DNA of 64,000 bases from Kitasatospora sp. NBC_01246. Lineage in GTDB: Bacteria > Actinomycetota > Actinomycetes > Streptomycetales > Streptomycetaceae. The stretch covers positions 310,001 through 374,000 of the forward strand of contig NZ_CP108484.1 in NCBI RefSeq assembly GCF_036226505.1, in the 5' to 3' direction. Within the stretch, counting starts at the first letter, position 1, and each line of letters starts with the position of its first letter. The notes under the pieces are model-generated. The model worked only from the letters and a program-made list of their open reading frames with translations, had not been told where the DNA came from and searched no databases. Positions 23,854-31,626 of this stretch are shown here, piece after piece. The position numbers and the translations under genes are program-made.

Positions 23854-25122
23854 ATGCCGACCTTGACCACCACCACCGACCCGCCGCGCCACGACCGCGC
23901 CCGGGTGCAGCGACGGACCGTCCGGACGCTCGTCGTCGCCGAGGTGATCAGCGGCAGCGGCATCGCCACGGGCTTCGCCGTCACCAGCCTGCTGGCCGAG
24001 GACCTCGGCGGGAGCGCCACCCTCGCCGGCCTGTCGCAGACCGCGGCGACGCTCGGCGGCGCGGCCGCGGTGGGGGCGATCGCGGCGATCACCCACGTCC
24101 GGGGGCGCCGGCCCGGGCTGGCCACCGGCTACCTGGCCGCCACGGTGGGCGCGGTGGCCTGCGTGCTGGCCGCCGTGGCGCGCAGCTTCCCGCTGTTCCT
24201 GGTCGGCATGGTGCTCTACGGCGCCGCCGGGGCGACCGGCCTGCAGGCCCGCTTCGCCGCCGCCGACCTGGCCGAACCGCAGCACCGGGGCCGGGCGATG
24301 TCGCTCGTGCTCACCACCACCGTGGTCGGCGCCGTGATCGGCCCCAACCTCACCGGGCCCGGCGCGGCGATCGCCGAACACCTGGGCCTGCCGCCGCTCT
24401 CCGGCACCTACCTGTTCGCGGTCGTCGGCTTCGCGATCGCGTTCACCGCGATCGCCGTCCTGCTGCGCCCCGACCCGCTGCTGCTGGCCCGCGGGCAGGA
24501 CGAGGCCGGGGAACGGGAGAAGCCGCCGCCGCTGCGCACCATGCTGAAGGCGCTGCGCGGCAACCGGCCGGCCGTGCTGGCGATCCTCAGCATCGTCGCC
24601 GGACACCTGGTGATGATCGCCGTGATGTCGATGACCGGCATCCACATGCACCACGCCGGTACCGGCCTGGGCGTGATCGGCATGGTGCTCAGCGGCCACC
24701 TGGCCGGGATGTACGGCTTCTCCACCCTGTTCGGCTGGGCCGTGGACCGCTTCCGGAGCACCCCGGTGCTCTACGGGGGCACCGCCGCGATGCTGCTGTC
24801 GCTGTGGCTCTGCGGCACCGCCGACGGCGACGACGTCGTCCAGCTCTCCATCGCGCTGGCGCTGCTGGGGCTCTCCTGGTCGGCGGTGCTGGTGGCGGCC
24901 TCGGTCCTGCTCTCCGAGAGCGTGCCGGTCACCGAACTCCCGGCCGCCCAGGGGTTCTCCGACATGGCGATGAACCTGGCCGCGGCCGCGGGCGCCGCAC
25001 TGTCCGGCGTCGTCCTGGAACGCCTCGGCTTCGCCACCCTGAGCGCGCTGTCCGCGATCGTCCTGCTGCTGCCCCTGCTCGCCCACCCCGCGCTGCACCC
25101 GAAGTCCGACCGATCCGCCTGA
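23854..25122 (+). CDS. MFS transporter
   Basis: A 422-residue integral membrane protein with about twelve hydrophobic helices and the MFS arrangement: an N-terminal half, a cytoplasmic loop after residue 205 (DPLLLARGQDEAGEREKPPP) and a second half. The signature between helices 2 and 3 is degenerate (HVRGRRPGLATGY). Its place inside the cluster makes it the probable exporter and self-protection protein for the product. CGGAG a few bases before the ATG. Direction of transport is inferred from context only. Confidence 0.85.
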   Translation: MPTLTTTTDPPRHDRARVQRRTVRTLVVAEVISGSGIATGFAVTSLLAEDLGGSATLAGLSQTAATLGGAAAVGAIAAITHVRGRRPGLATGYLAATVGAVACVLAAVARSFPLFLVGMVLYGAAGATGLQARFAAADLAEPQHRGRAMSLVLTTTVVGAVIGPNLTGPGAAIAEHLGLPPLSGTYLFAVVGFAIAFTAIAVLLRPDPLLLARGQDEAGEREKPPPLRTMLKALRGNRPAVLAILSIVAGHLVMIAVMSMTGIHMHHAGTGLGVIGMVLSGHLAGMYGFSTLFGWAVDRFRSTPVLYGGTAAMLLSLWLCGTADGDDVVQLSIALALLGLSWSAVLVAASVLLSESVPVTELPAAQGFSDMAMNLAAAAGAALSGVVLERLGFATLSALSAIVLLLPLLAHPALHPKSDRSA

Positions 25123-25168
25123 CTCCCCGGCCGCCCCGGGCCTCTCCCTGCGAACGGACCGCCACACC

Positions 25169-26620
25169 ATGACGATCCCCACCACCGTCCACGTCACCCG
25201 GCCGGAACCCAACACCTCCACCGAGGTCCGCCCCGCCACCCGGGGCGCGGCCGTCCCGGCCACCCACACCCAGCGGGAGCGCCTGCTCTGGGGCCGGCAC
25301 GTGCACCAGGTGAACAACAACATCGCGCTCGGCCTGCGCTTCGACGGGCCGCTCGACGTCGCCCTGCTGGAGCGCAGTCTGAACCTGCTGGCCGAGCGCC
25401 ACGAGACCCTGCGCACCGTCTTCCCCGAGGTGGACGAGGCGGCCGGGGAGGAGCACGTGATGCTGCTGCTCCCGCCGGAGCCGCGCGCCCTACCCGTCCT
25501 GGAGGCGCCCGACGAGCCGGCGCAGACCCGCCTGCCGCGCGTGCTGGCCCTGCTCGCCGAGCACGCCAACCAGCCCTTCGACCTGGCCGCCGGACCGCTG
25601 TTCCGCCCCGTGCTCGGCCGCGTGAGCGAGAGCCTGCACGTGCTCTCGATGACCACCGACCACATCGTCTTCGACGCCTGGTCGGCCCGGATCATGATCA
25701 ACGATCTGCTGACCATCTACGCCACCGAGCAGGGCGACGCCGTCCCCGCGCTCCCCGAACTCGGCGTCCAGTTCCCCGACTTCGCGCTCTGGCAGCACGG
25801 CCACCTGGACGGCGTCCAGCTGGAGCGCCAGCTCGGCTACTGGCGCAAGCAGCTCGACGGCATCACCCCGATCCCCGCCTCCGGCCTGGCCGACCCGCAG
25901 GCGCCGACCGGCGCCGAGCCGGGCGTGACCAAACTGCTCGAACCGATCGGACCGGAACTGAGCGCCACCGTCGAGGAGTTCGCCGCCCAGGAGCGGGTGA
26001 CCTCGGCCGTGGTGGTCTCCGCGGCGCTCAAGGCGGCCATGTGGCGGCTGCGCCTGGAGACGGTGGGCGAGGACGCCGCCGGCGACGTGGCGACCTTCGG
26101 TTCGCTCGCCAACCGGACCCGGCCGGAGACCGACGCGATGGTCGGCTACGTGGCCACCCCGGCCACCTTCCGCACCCGCTTCACCGGCGCGACGCCGTTC
26201 GGCGAACTCGTCCGCCTGGAGGCGCAGACGCTGTTCAACGCGATGCGCCACCAGCGGATCCCGTTCTCGCTGATCAGCCGGGAACTCGCCCCCGAGCAGT
26301 ACGGCATCCGCTTCCGCGAGCCCGGCAGCGTGCCGATCTACCTCAACTTCGACATGGACATGGTGGAGGACGAGCGCGAGCCGCTGCTCCAGCCCACCGG
26401 CCTCGGCGTGCAGCCGATCGGCATCCCGATGCCCGAAGTCCCGCGCGGCGGCCTGCGGGTCATCGGCTACCAGCGCAAGGACGGCATCGCGCTCGAACTC
26501 CGCTACCGCCACGACCTCTACGGCCGCGACTGGTCCACGCGCTTCGTCCGCCTGATCCACGCGTTCCTGCAGCACGGCGTGGACGCGCCCGGCACCCCGA
26601 TCGAGGAGCTCCCCGCATGA
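25169..26620 (+). CDS. Free-standing condensation-domain protein
   Basis: A 483-residue NRPS condensation-type acyltransferase with no attached adenylation or carrier domain. The active-site motif HHxxxDG reads DHIVFDA (residues 164-170): the second His, the catalytic one, is kept, while the first His is Asp and the Gly is Ala. Other family segments include LNLLAERHETLRTVFPE, FDLAAGPLFRP, QFPDFALWQ and VGYVATPATFRTR. It should transfer the carrier-bound acyl group to a soluble amine or alcohol, giving an amide or ester. It follows the MFS gene by 46 bases and ends in an ATGA overlap with the HAD gene. Confidence 0.82.
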   Translation: MTIPTTVHVTRPEPNTSTEVRPATRGAAVPATHTQRERLLWGRHVHQVNNNIALGLRFDGPLDVALLERSLNLLAERHETLRTVFPEVDEAAGEEHVMLLLPPEPRALPVLEAPDEPAQTRLPRVLALLAEHANQPFDLAAGPLFRPVLGRVSESLHVLSMTTDHIVFDAWSARIMINDLLTIYATEQGDAVPALPELGVQFPDFALWQHGHLDGVQLERQLGYWRKQLDGITPIPASGLADPQAPTGAEPGVTKLLEPIGPELSATVEEFAAQERVTSAVVVSAALKAAMWRLRLETVGEDAAGDVATFGSLANRTRPETDAMVGYVATPATFRTRFTGATPFGELVRLEAQTLFNAMRHQRIPFSLISRELAPEQYGIRFREPGSVPIYLNFDMDMVEDEREPLLQPTGLGVQPIGIPMPEVPRGGLRVIGYQRKDGIALELRYRHDLYGRDWSTRFVRLIHAFLQHGVDAPGTPIEELPA

Positions 26621-27444
26621 CCGCCACCCCCGACCTGCCCCGACTGATCGCCGTCGACCTCGACGGCACCCTGCTGCGCCCCGACTACTCGGTCGCCCCG
26701 CGGACCCGCCGCGCCGTCGCCCTGGCCCACGAGCAGGGCATCGAGACGGTCTTCGTGACCGTCCGCCACGCCGCCGCCATCGAGTACATCGTCGAGGCCC
26801 TGGACCTGACCGGCGAGGCGATCTGCTGCGGCGGCGCCGCACTCTGGCAGGTGCCGTCGATGGAGCTGACCGAGGCGTCCACGATCGACGCCGCGACCGC
26901 GCGCGAGACGGCCGCCCGGCTGAAGCGGGCGCTGCCGGACGCCAGGATCGGCTGGATGCTGGCGGACCGCCGGGTCGGCTACGCACCCGACTACCCCGAG
27001 CCGCTGCTGATCGGCGAGTCCTACCGCGCCGACCCCGGGACCATCGACGTCCCGGTGCTCAAGCTCTTCGCCGTCACACCCCGGCTGCGCGAGATCGACA
27101 CCGCGGAGGTCGAGGAGATCCTCGGCGGGCTGGTCACCGTCTCCCACCACCACAGCGGTGTGGTCGACCTGGTCGCCCACGGGGTGAGCAAGATCGCCGC
27201 GCTGGAGAAGCTCTGCGCCGGGCGCGGCATCGCCCCCTCGGAGGTGATCGCCTTCGGCGACGCCCGGACCGACCTGGACATGATCCGCTGGGCCGGCCGC
27301 GGGGTGTTCATGGCGAACGCCGACCCCGCCCTGCACGCCGAGGCCGACCTGATCGCGCCCTCCAACGAGGAGGACGGCGTCGCCGTCGTCCTGGAGAACC
27401 TGCTGCGGTCGCAGCACCCGACGCTCACCGAGGTGGCCCGATGA
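26617..27444 (+). CDS. HAD-superfamily phosphatase (Cof type)
   Basis: A 275-residue HAD hydrolase with a type-II (Cof) cap. Motif I is DLDGT (Asp14 nucleophile, Asp16), motif II is the Thr in FVTVRH (usually TGR), motif III is Lys in HGVSKIAAL and motif IV is FGDARTDLDM. It removes phosphate from small metabolites, typically sugar phosphates, and would match the aldolase upstream. Both ends overlap neighbours by four bases. The protein is related to the HAD at 51455-52363; both end with APSNEEDGVAVVLE, suggesting a lineage common in this organism. Confidence 0.85.
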   Translation: MTATPDLPRLIAVDLDGTLLRPDYSVAPRTRRAVALAHEQGIETVFVTVRHAAAIEYIVEALDLTGEAICCGGAALWQVPSMELTEASTIDAATARETAARLKRALPDARIGWMLADRRVGYAPDYPEPLLIGESYRADPGTIDVPVLKLFAVTPRLREIDTAEVEEILGGLVTVSHHHSGVVDLVAHGVSKIAALEKLCAGRGIAPSEVIAFGDARTDLDMIRWAGRGVFMANADPALHAEADLIAPSNEEDGVAVVLENLLRSQHPTLTEVAR

Positions 27445-28580
27445 AGGTCCAGCGCATCCTGCCCACCGAGGAGGCCGCCGACCTGCTCGACCTGGTCCGG
27501 GACCTCACCGCCAACGAACTCGCCCCGAGGGTCGCCGAGTTCGAGGCCAACCACGAGTTCCCCCGGGAGGTCGTGCGCACCCTCGGCAAGGCCGGACTGC
27601 TGAGCCTGCCCTACCCCGAGGAGTACGGCGGCGGCGGGCAGCCGTACGAGGTCTACCTCCAGGCGCTGGAGGAGGTCGCCTACCACTGGCTCGCCGTGGC
27701 CGAGTCGGTCAACGTGCACAACCTCGCCTGCTTCGGCACCGCCACCTACGGCACCCGGGCCCAGCGCGAGGAACTGCTGCCCGCCATGCTCGGCGGCGAA
27801 CTCCTCGGCGCCTACTGCCTGTCCGAGCCGGAGGCCGGGTCGGACGCGGCCTCGCTCACCACCAAGGCGGTCAAGGAGGACGGCGGGTACCGGATCTCGG
27901 GGACCAAGTCCTGGGTCACCCACGCCGGTTACGCGGACTTCTACAACGTGTTCAGCCGGACCGGCGGGCCGGGCGCCCGCGGCCTCTCCTGCCTGGTGGT
28001 GCCCGGCGGCACACCCGGCATGGTGGTGCACGAGCGGGAGAAGAAGCTCGGCGTCTGGTCCTCCCCCACCGCCCAGATCGGCTTCGACTCCGTCCAGGTC
28101 CCCGCGGACCGGCTGATCGGCCGCGAGGGCAAGGGCTTCCTGATCGCGATGGGCGCGCTGGACTGCGGCCGGCTCGGCATCGCCGCCTGCGCGGTCGGCC
28201 TCGCCCAGGCCGCCGTCGACTACGCGGTGCGGTACGCCAAGGAGCGCCGGCAGTTCGGCGAGCGGATCATCTCCTTCCAGGGCATCGGCTTCATGCTGGC
28301 CGACATGGCCACCCAGGTCGCCGCCGCGCGGGCGCTCACCCTGGCGGCCGCCCGCCTCAAGGACGCCGGCCTGCCCTACTCGCTGGAGGCGGCCAAGGCG
28401 AAGCTCTTCGCCACCGACATGGCGATGAAGGTGACCACCGACGCCGTCCAGGTGCTCGGCGGCGCGGGCTACGTGGCCGACCACCCGGTGGAGCGCTGGA
28501 TGCGTGAGGCCAAGCTGCTGCAGATCGTCGAGGGGACCAACCAGATCCAGCGGCTGGTCATCGCCCAGGGCCTGGCCTGA
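27441..28580 (+). CDS. Acyl-CoA/acyl-carrier dehydrogenase
   Basis: A 379-residue FAD enzyme of the acyl-CoA dehydrogenase family. Visible are YCLSEPEAGSDAASLTTKA (FAD/substrate segment), GTKSWVTHAG, RRQFGERIISFQGIGFMLAD and VEGTNQIQR, where Glu364 lies at the usual catalytic-base position. In clusters with an adenylation and carrier protein, such enzymes often oxidise the carrier-bound acyl chain (for example prolyl-carrier dehydrogenases). It overlaps the HAD gene by four bases and ends the cluster; a strong hairpin follows. Confidence 0.88.
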   Translation: MKVQRILPTEEAADLLDLVRDLTANELAPRVAEFEANHEFPREVVRTLGKAGLLSLPYPEEYGGGGQPYEVYLQALEEVAYHWLAVAESVNVHNLACFGTATYGTRAQREELLPAMLGGELLGAYCLSEPEAGSDAASLTTKAVKEDGGYRISGTKSWVTHAGYADFYNVFSRTGGPGARGLSCLVVPGGTPGMVVHEREKKLGVWSSPTAQIGFDSVQVPADRLIGREGKGFLIAMGALDCGRLGIAACAVGLAQAAVDYAVRYAKERRQFGERIISFQGIGFMLADMATQVAAARALTLAAARLKDAGLPYSLEAAKAKLFATDMAMKVTTDAVQVLGGAGYVADHPVERWMREAKLLQIVEGTNQIQRLVIAQGLA

Positions 28581-28586
28581 CACCGC

Positions 28587-28627
28587 GGTGTGGTGCGCCC
28601 GGCCGGACCGGTCGGGCGCACCACACC
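28587..28627. terminator. Strong bidirectional hairpin ending the biosynthetic cluster
   Basis: Perfect 15-base arms (GGTGTGGTGCGCCCG / CGGGCGCACCACACC) around an 11-base loop. It begins six bases after the acyl-CoA dehydrogenase stop and also lies beyond the end of the convergent GNAT gene. Confidence 0.8.
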
Positions 28628-28697
28628 GTCACGCTCTCCCGTGCGGGCCCGGACTCCCGACAGCGCCGCGGGGCGGGCGCTCCGGCGCAGCCCGGTG

Positions 28698-29201
28698 CTA
28701 CGCGCCGGGGTGCGCCGGCAGGGCGAGCCAGCGCGACCAGGAGATCTCGCGGCCGACGAAGCGCGGCCGCCCGAACGGCCAGTCGGCGGCGATCCACTCC
28801 GGTACCAGCGCGTCCAGCGCCCGCTCGACCCCGCTGCCCACCAGCTCGTCCACCACCCACCAGGAGATCTCGGCGTCCGCGCCGGCCCGCTCCGGCGGGT
28901 CGATGTAGACGCAGCCCAGCAGGGCCGTCTCCGCCGTGTCGAACAGCGCGTAGTTGAAGGACTGGTGTGCGGCGATCTCCTTCTCGTGCCGCAACAGGTC
29001 GGCCTGATCGGCCTCGTAGGTCATCGTGGCCGCGGGCCAGCCCCAGGCCGGACCGAAGAGGGTCCACAGCCGCTCGCGCGAGCCCATCACCGCCGGATAG
29101 TCCAGCGGGGCGTCCGCCTCCCGGATCGGCCGCAGATGATGACCGCCACCCGGCAGCGGCACCAGGACGGGGTGGACGAAGTCGTCGGGAAGCCAGTTCA
29201 T
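28698..29201 (-). CDS. GNAT-family N-acetyltransferase
   Basis: A 167-residue acetyltransferase-like protein starting MNWLPDDFVHPVLVPLPGG. The segments HLRPIREADAPLDYPAVMG, FNYALFDTAETALLGCVYID and AEISWWVVDELVGSGVERAL fit the GNAT fold; the acetyl-CoA loop (QxxGxG/A) is replaced by LVGSGV. The substrate is unknown. The ATG at 29201 lacks a strong ribosome site; an upstream start at 29255 is possible. It is convergent with the biosynthetic cluster and probably unrelated to it. Confidence 0.75.
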   Translation of the reverse strand: MNWLPDDFVHPVLVPLPGGGHHLRPIREADAPLDYPAVMGSRERLWTLFGPAWGWPAATMTYEADQADLLRHEKEIAAHQSFNYALFDTAETALLGCVYIDPPERAGADAEISWWVVDELVGSGVERALDALVPEWIAADWPFGRPRFVGREISWSRWLALPAHPGA

Positions 29202-29706
29202 GGCGCCCGACCGTAGCACCGCGCGGGCGTCCGGGCTCCTGGATTTCCCCCGCACCCCGCCCGGTGGTCACCGCCGGGCCCAGGCCTGGCACGCCATCTC
29301 GTGCCAGGTCGTGCGCACGGCCGCGCCGCCCAGCGTGAGGTGCTGGCTGGACCAGGTCCGACAGCACCCGCCCGTCACGCGCGGCCGGGCCGGTGCCGCC
29401 GGCCTCGCCACGCGGACCGGGGCGGCCGGGGAGGCCGGACGGCGCCGGCGTGGTGGACCACTGGTCGAAGGTGTCGTCATGCCGCAGGCTCTGCCCACGT
29501 CGCCGGGGCACCGAACCCCGCCGCCACTCGAACGGCCCAGCCCAAACCGCCCCCAGGCGTACGCTGCGCCGCACCGGACAGCCGGAGGCCGGGCGGGCGT
29601 GCCCGCCCGGGGGCGCCCGGCGTCGACGGCCGGGGACCGACGGATAATGGCCTGGCCGCAGGCCGCCCGCGCCGGTGGCAGTGACCGACGGAGAGGCGGA
29701 GAACGG
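29202..29706. other. 505 bases without a convincing gene; contains a strong palindrome and a -10-like site
   Basis: It separates the GNAT gene from the divergent small gene at 29707. A 22-base near-palindrome CCGGGCGGGC-GT-GCCCGCCCGG lies at 29589-29610 and GATAAT at 29643-29648 could be a -10 for the downstream gene. Long frames here are antisense shadows or low-complexity. Confidence 0.4.
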
Positions 29707-30081
29707 ATGACCCTGGACGAGGGCCGACGCGTGAGGTTGGCCGAGGACCTGGCGATCGGTGAGGCGGTCGCCGGGGAACCCGGGGCCGCCGTCGGGTTCC
29801 TCTCGCTGGGGGCCGGGGCGGAGGGCACCGTCGAGCGGGTGGACGGGGAGCTCCCGGAGAGCACGGAGGTCCGCGAGTACCAGCGGCTCAAGGCACTGTT
29901 CGAGGACTACGGGCACACCATGCCGGCGGCGAGCCGGGAGCGGCTGGAGACGGAGATCGCCGCGCTGGAGCCGGCGTGGGCCGCGTACCGGGAGCGGGGG
30001 CGGCGGGTGACGGTCCGGGTCCGGCTGGACAGCGGCTTCGTCCTCGACGGGCTGCACCAGGACGTCCTCACCCCGCTGTGA
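29707..30081 (+). CDS. Hypothetical protein, 124 residues
   Basis: A soluble protein starting MTLDEGRRVRLAEDLAIGEA with GGAG seven bases before the ATG. It contains VGFLSLGAGAEGTVERV and ends VRLDSGFVLDGLHQDVLTPL. The two parts (a short beta region, a helical middle EVREYQRLKALFEDYGH, and a closing beta region VTVRVRLDSGFVL) hint at a small SH3-like or KOW-like barrel with a helical insert, a guess from pattern only. I do not recognise the family. No partner gene adjoins it. Confidence 0.6.
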   Translation: MTLDEGRRVRLAEDLAIGEAVAGEPGAAVGFLSLGAGAEGTVERVDGELPESTEVREYQRLKALFEDYGHTMPAASRERLETEIAALEPAWAAYRERGRRVTVRVRLDSGFVLDGLHQDVLTPL

Positions 30082-30330
30082 CGCAGGGCGTCCCGGTGCG
30101 ACGGCGGCGGCCGGGGTTCCCCTCGGCGGACGGAGAAGCCCGGTAACGGGACGGCCGGTGGCACCGGTGCCCCGTCCGGTCGGCAAGGGCCGGTCTCCCG
30201 CGGGCAGCGGAGGAGCCGGGGCCGGCTCCGGCCCGCACCACCCGTACGCTGGTGGCCGGTCCCCTCGCGTCGACGAGCGCGAGGGGGCCGACCATCTTCG
30301 CGGGCCGTCCACAGCCGGGGGCCGCCGGGG

Positions 30331-30398
30331 TGGGTGGAGCGGGGCCGGGGCGGGGTGGGTGGAGCGGGGCCGGGGCGGGGCGGGTGGAGCCGGGGCGG
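30331..30398. repeat. Tandem repeat, 25-base unit, about 2.7 copies
   Basis: The unit runs TGGGTGGAGC-GGGGCCGGGG-CGGGG; full copies at 30331-30355 and 30356-30380 and a diverged partial copy to about 30398. It lies just before the GTG at 30413. The surrounding 30082-30412 (331 bases) shows no other feature. Each unit contains GGAG, so copy-number changes might alter ribosome loading. Confidence 0.7.
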
Positions 30399-30412
30399 CA
30401 TACGATCGGCGG

Positions 30413-30805
30413 GTGTCGGAACGCAACGATCCCTCGTCATCGGCTCTGTCGGCCTCGGTAGCCGCAGCGGCCTCGTCCGTGTCGTCCTCGCCCTCGTGGT
30501 CCCGGTGGTCCGAGGACTCCACCCTCTCGATCGGCTCGGTGGCCTCGGTGCTGTCGATCGGTTCGGTCGGCTCGGTGCTCTCGGTGGGGTCGGTCGGCAG
30601 CGTGCTGTCGATCGGCTCCGCCGGTTCGGCCCTGTCCGTGCTGTCCGCCGGGTCGTGGCTCTCCCTCGGGTCACTGCTGTCCGCCAACTCGCGCTGGTCG
30701 GTGCTGTCCTGGCGCTCCCGCCACGGGCTGATGGCCGCCGGTGCGGTGGCCGTCGCCGCGGGCGCCGTGCTCGTCGGCGGTCCGCGGCCGCGGCGCGCCC
30801 GGTAG
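30413..30805 (+). CDS. Low-complexity Ser/Gly/Val repeat protein, 130 residues
   Basis: After about 50 Ser/Ala-rich residues, residues 40-105 are built of short repeats such as SIGSVGSVLSVGSVGSVLS, with Ser every second or third position alternating with hydrophobic residues, a pattern suited to a beta-helix or stacked beta structure. A hydrophobic helix follows (LMAAGAVAVAAGAVLVGG) and a basic end. The GTG at 30413 is the probable start. Its stop overlaps the start of the rhomboid-like gene, so the two are coupled. Similar unnamed repeat proteins occur in Streptomyces; role unknown. Confidence 0.65.
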   Translation: MSERNDPSSSALSASVAAAASSVSSSPSWSRWSEDSTLSIGSVASVLSIGSVGSVLSVGSVGSVLSIGSAGSALSVLSAGSWLSLGSLLSANSRWSVLSWRSRHGLMAAGAVAVAAGAVLVGGPRPRRAR

Positions 30806-31491
30806 TGGCCGGCCCGCGCCCGACGCGCGCTTCGCTGCGGCGGCTGATACGGAACCCGGCGTTCTGGTTCGTCGCCGTGCTCGCCGTGATGTGGCCGGTC
30901 CTGCGGCTGATGCCGCCCGAACAGGTGCTGGCACTGCGGGAGTGGGCGTCGACCAACCTCGACAACCTGCGCCTCTGGCCGTCGGGGCACCCCGTCGAAG
31001 CCCTGACGGTGTCCGTGTTCGTACCGCAGAGCACCCTCTGGGTGTGGCCGGTCTTCGCGCTGTCCGTGTTCGCCGTGGTGTCGGCGCTCGGCGCCCGGCG
31101 CGCGGTGGCGGGACTGGCCCTGGCCCACCTGACCGCGACCGGGCTGACGGAGGCGCTGGTGTGGTGGCGCATCGAGCACGGCGAACTGCCCGCCGCCGAG
31201 GCGCACGTGCTGGACACCGGCCCGTCCTACGTGGTGGTCGCCGCGCTGGCGGTGGCGATCGTAGTGGCCCGTCCGGCGTGGTCTCGGGCGGTGTGGCTGG
31301 TGATGCTGGCGGTGGCCGCACCGGACCTGCTGTCCGGGCTCGGGGACGGCGAGGTGTCCGCCGTGGGCCATGTGCTCGCCTTCGCCGCCGGCCTGGCCAT
31401 CGCGGGCGCCCACCGGCTCGGCCTGCCACCGGTGGCCCGCCGGGCCCGTCCGGGCACGGCGCCGGCGCCGTCCGGAGGCCCTCGTCGCTGA
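30805..31491 (+). CDS. Rhomboid-like membrane protein
   Basis: A 228-residue protein with about six hydrophobic helices: one early helix (AFWFVAVLAVMWPVLRLM), a loop with WASTNLDNL, then ALTVSVFVPQSTLWVWPV and further helices. The segments WASTNLDN, HVLDTGPSYVVVAAL and VSAVGHVLAFAAGLAIAG match what I recall of actinobacterial 'rhomboid-like' proteins. The rhomboid protease Ser motif (GxSG) is not evident, so it may lack protease activity. GTG overlaps the stop of the repeat protein gene by one base. Confidence 0.75.
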   Translation: MAGPRPTRASLRRLIRNPAFWFVAVLAVMWPVLRLMPPEQVLALREWASTNLDNLRLWPSGHPVEALTVSVFVPQSTLWVWPVFALSVFAVVSALGARRAVAGLALAHLTATGLTEALVWWRIEHGELPAAEAHVLDTGPSYVVVAALAVAIVVARPAWSRAVWLVMLAVAAPDLLSGLGDGEVSAVGHVLAFAAGLAIAGAHRLGLPPVARRARPGTAPAPSGGPRR

Positions 31492-31626
31492 GGCGCCGCC
31501 GCTGAGGGCGCCGCCGCTCCGGGTGGAGGCCGCTCGACGGGCCGGCCTCCGCAGGTCGCCCCACGCGCGGGAGCGCCGGGCCGGGGACACCGAGAGCCCG
31601 TGCCTGCGGGACGGGATCGTCTGCCG

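Noticed and set aside
23704..25716. A 670-codon minus-strand frame across the MFS gene
   Set aside because: Antisense shadow; the plus strand has the MFS membrane helices and proper ribosome sites.
19084..28580. Azole-forming RiPP cluster (because of the SagB-type enzyme)
   Set aside because: There is no precursor-peptide gene and no YcaO/E1-like cyclodehydratase, while an adenylation-carrier-condensation set is present.
28558..31590. A 1010-codon minus-strand frame
   Set aside because: Spans several real genes on both strands with low-complexity translation.
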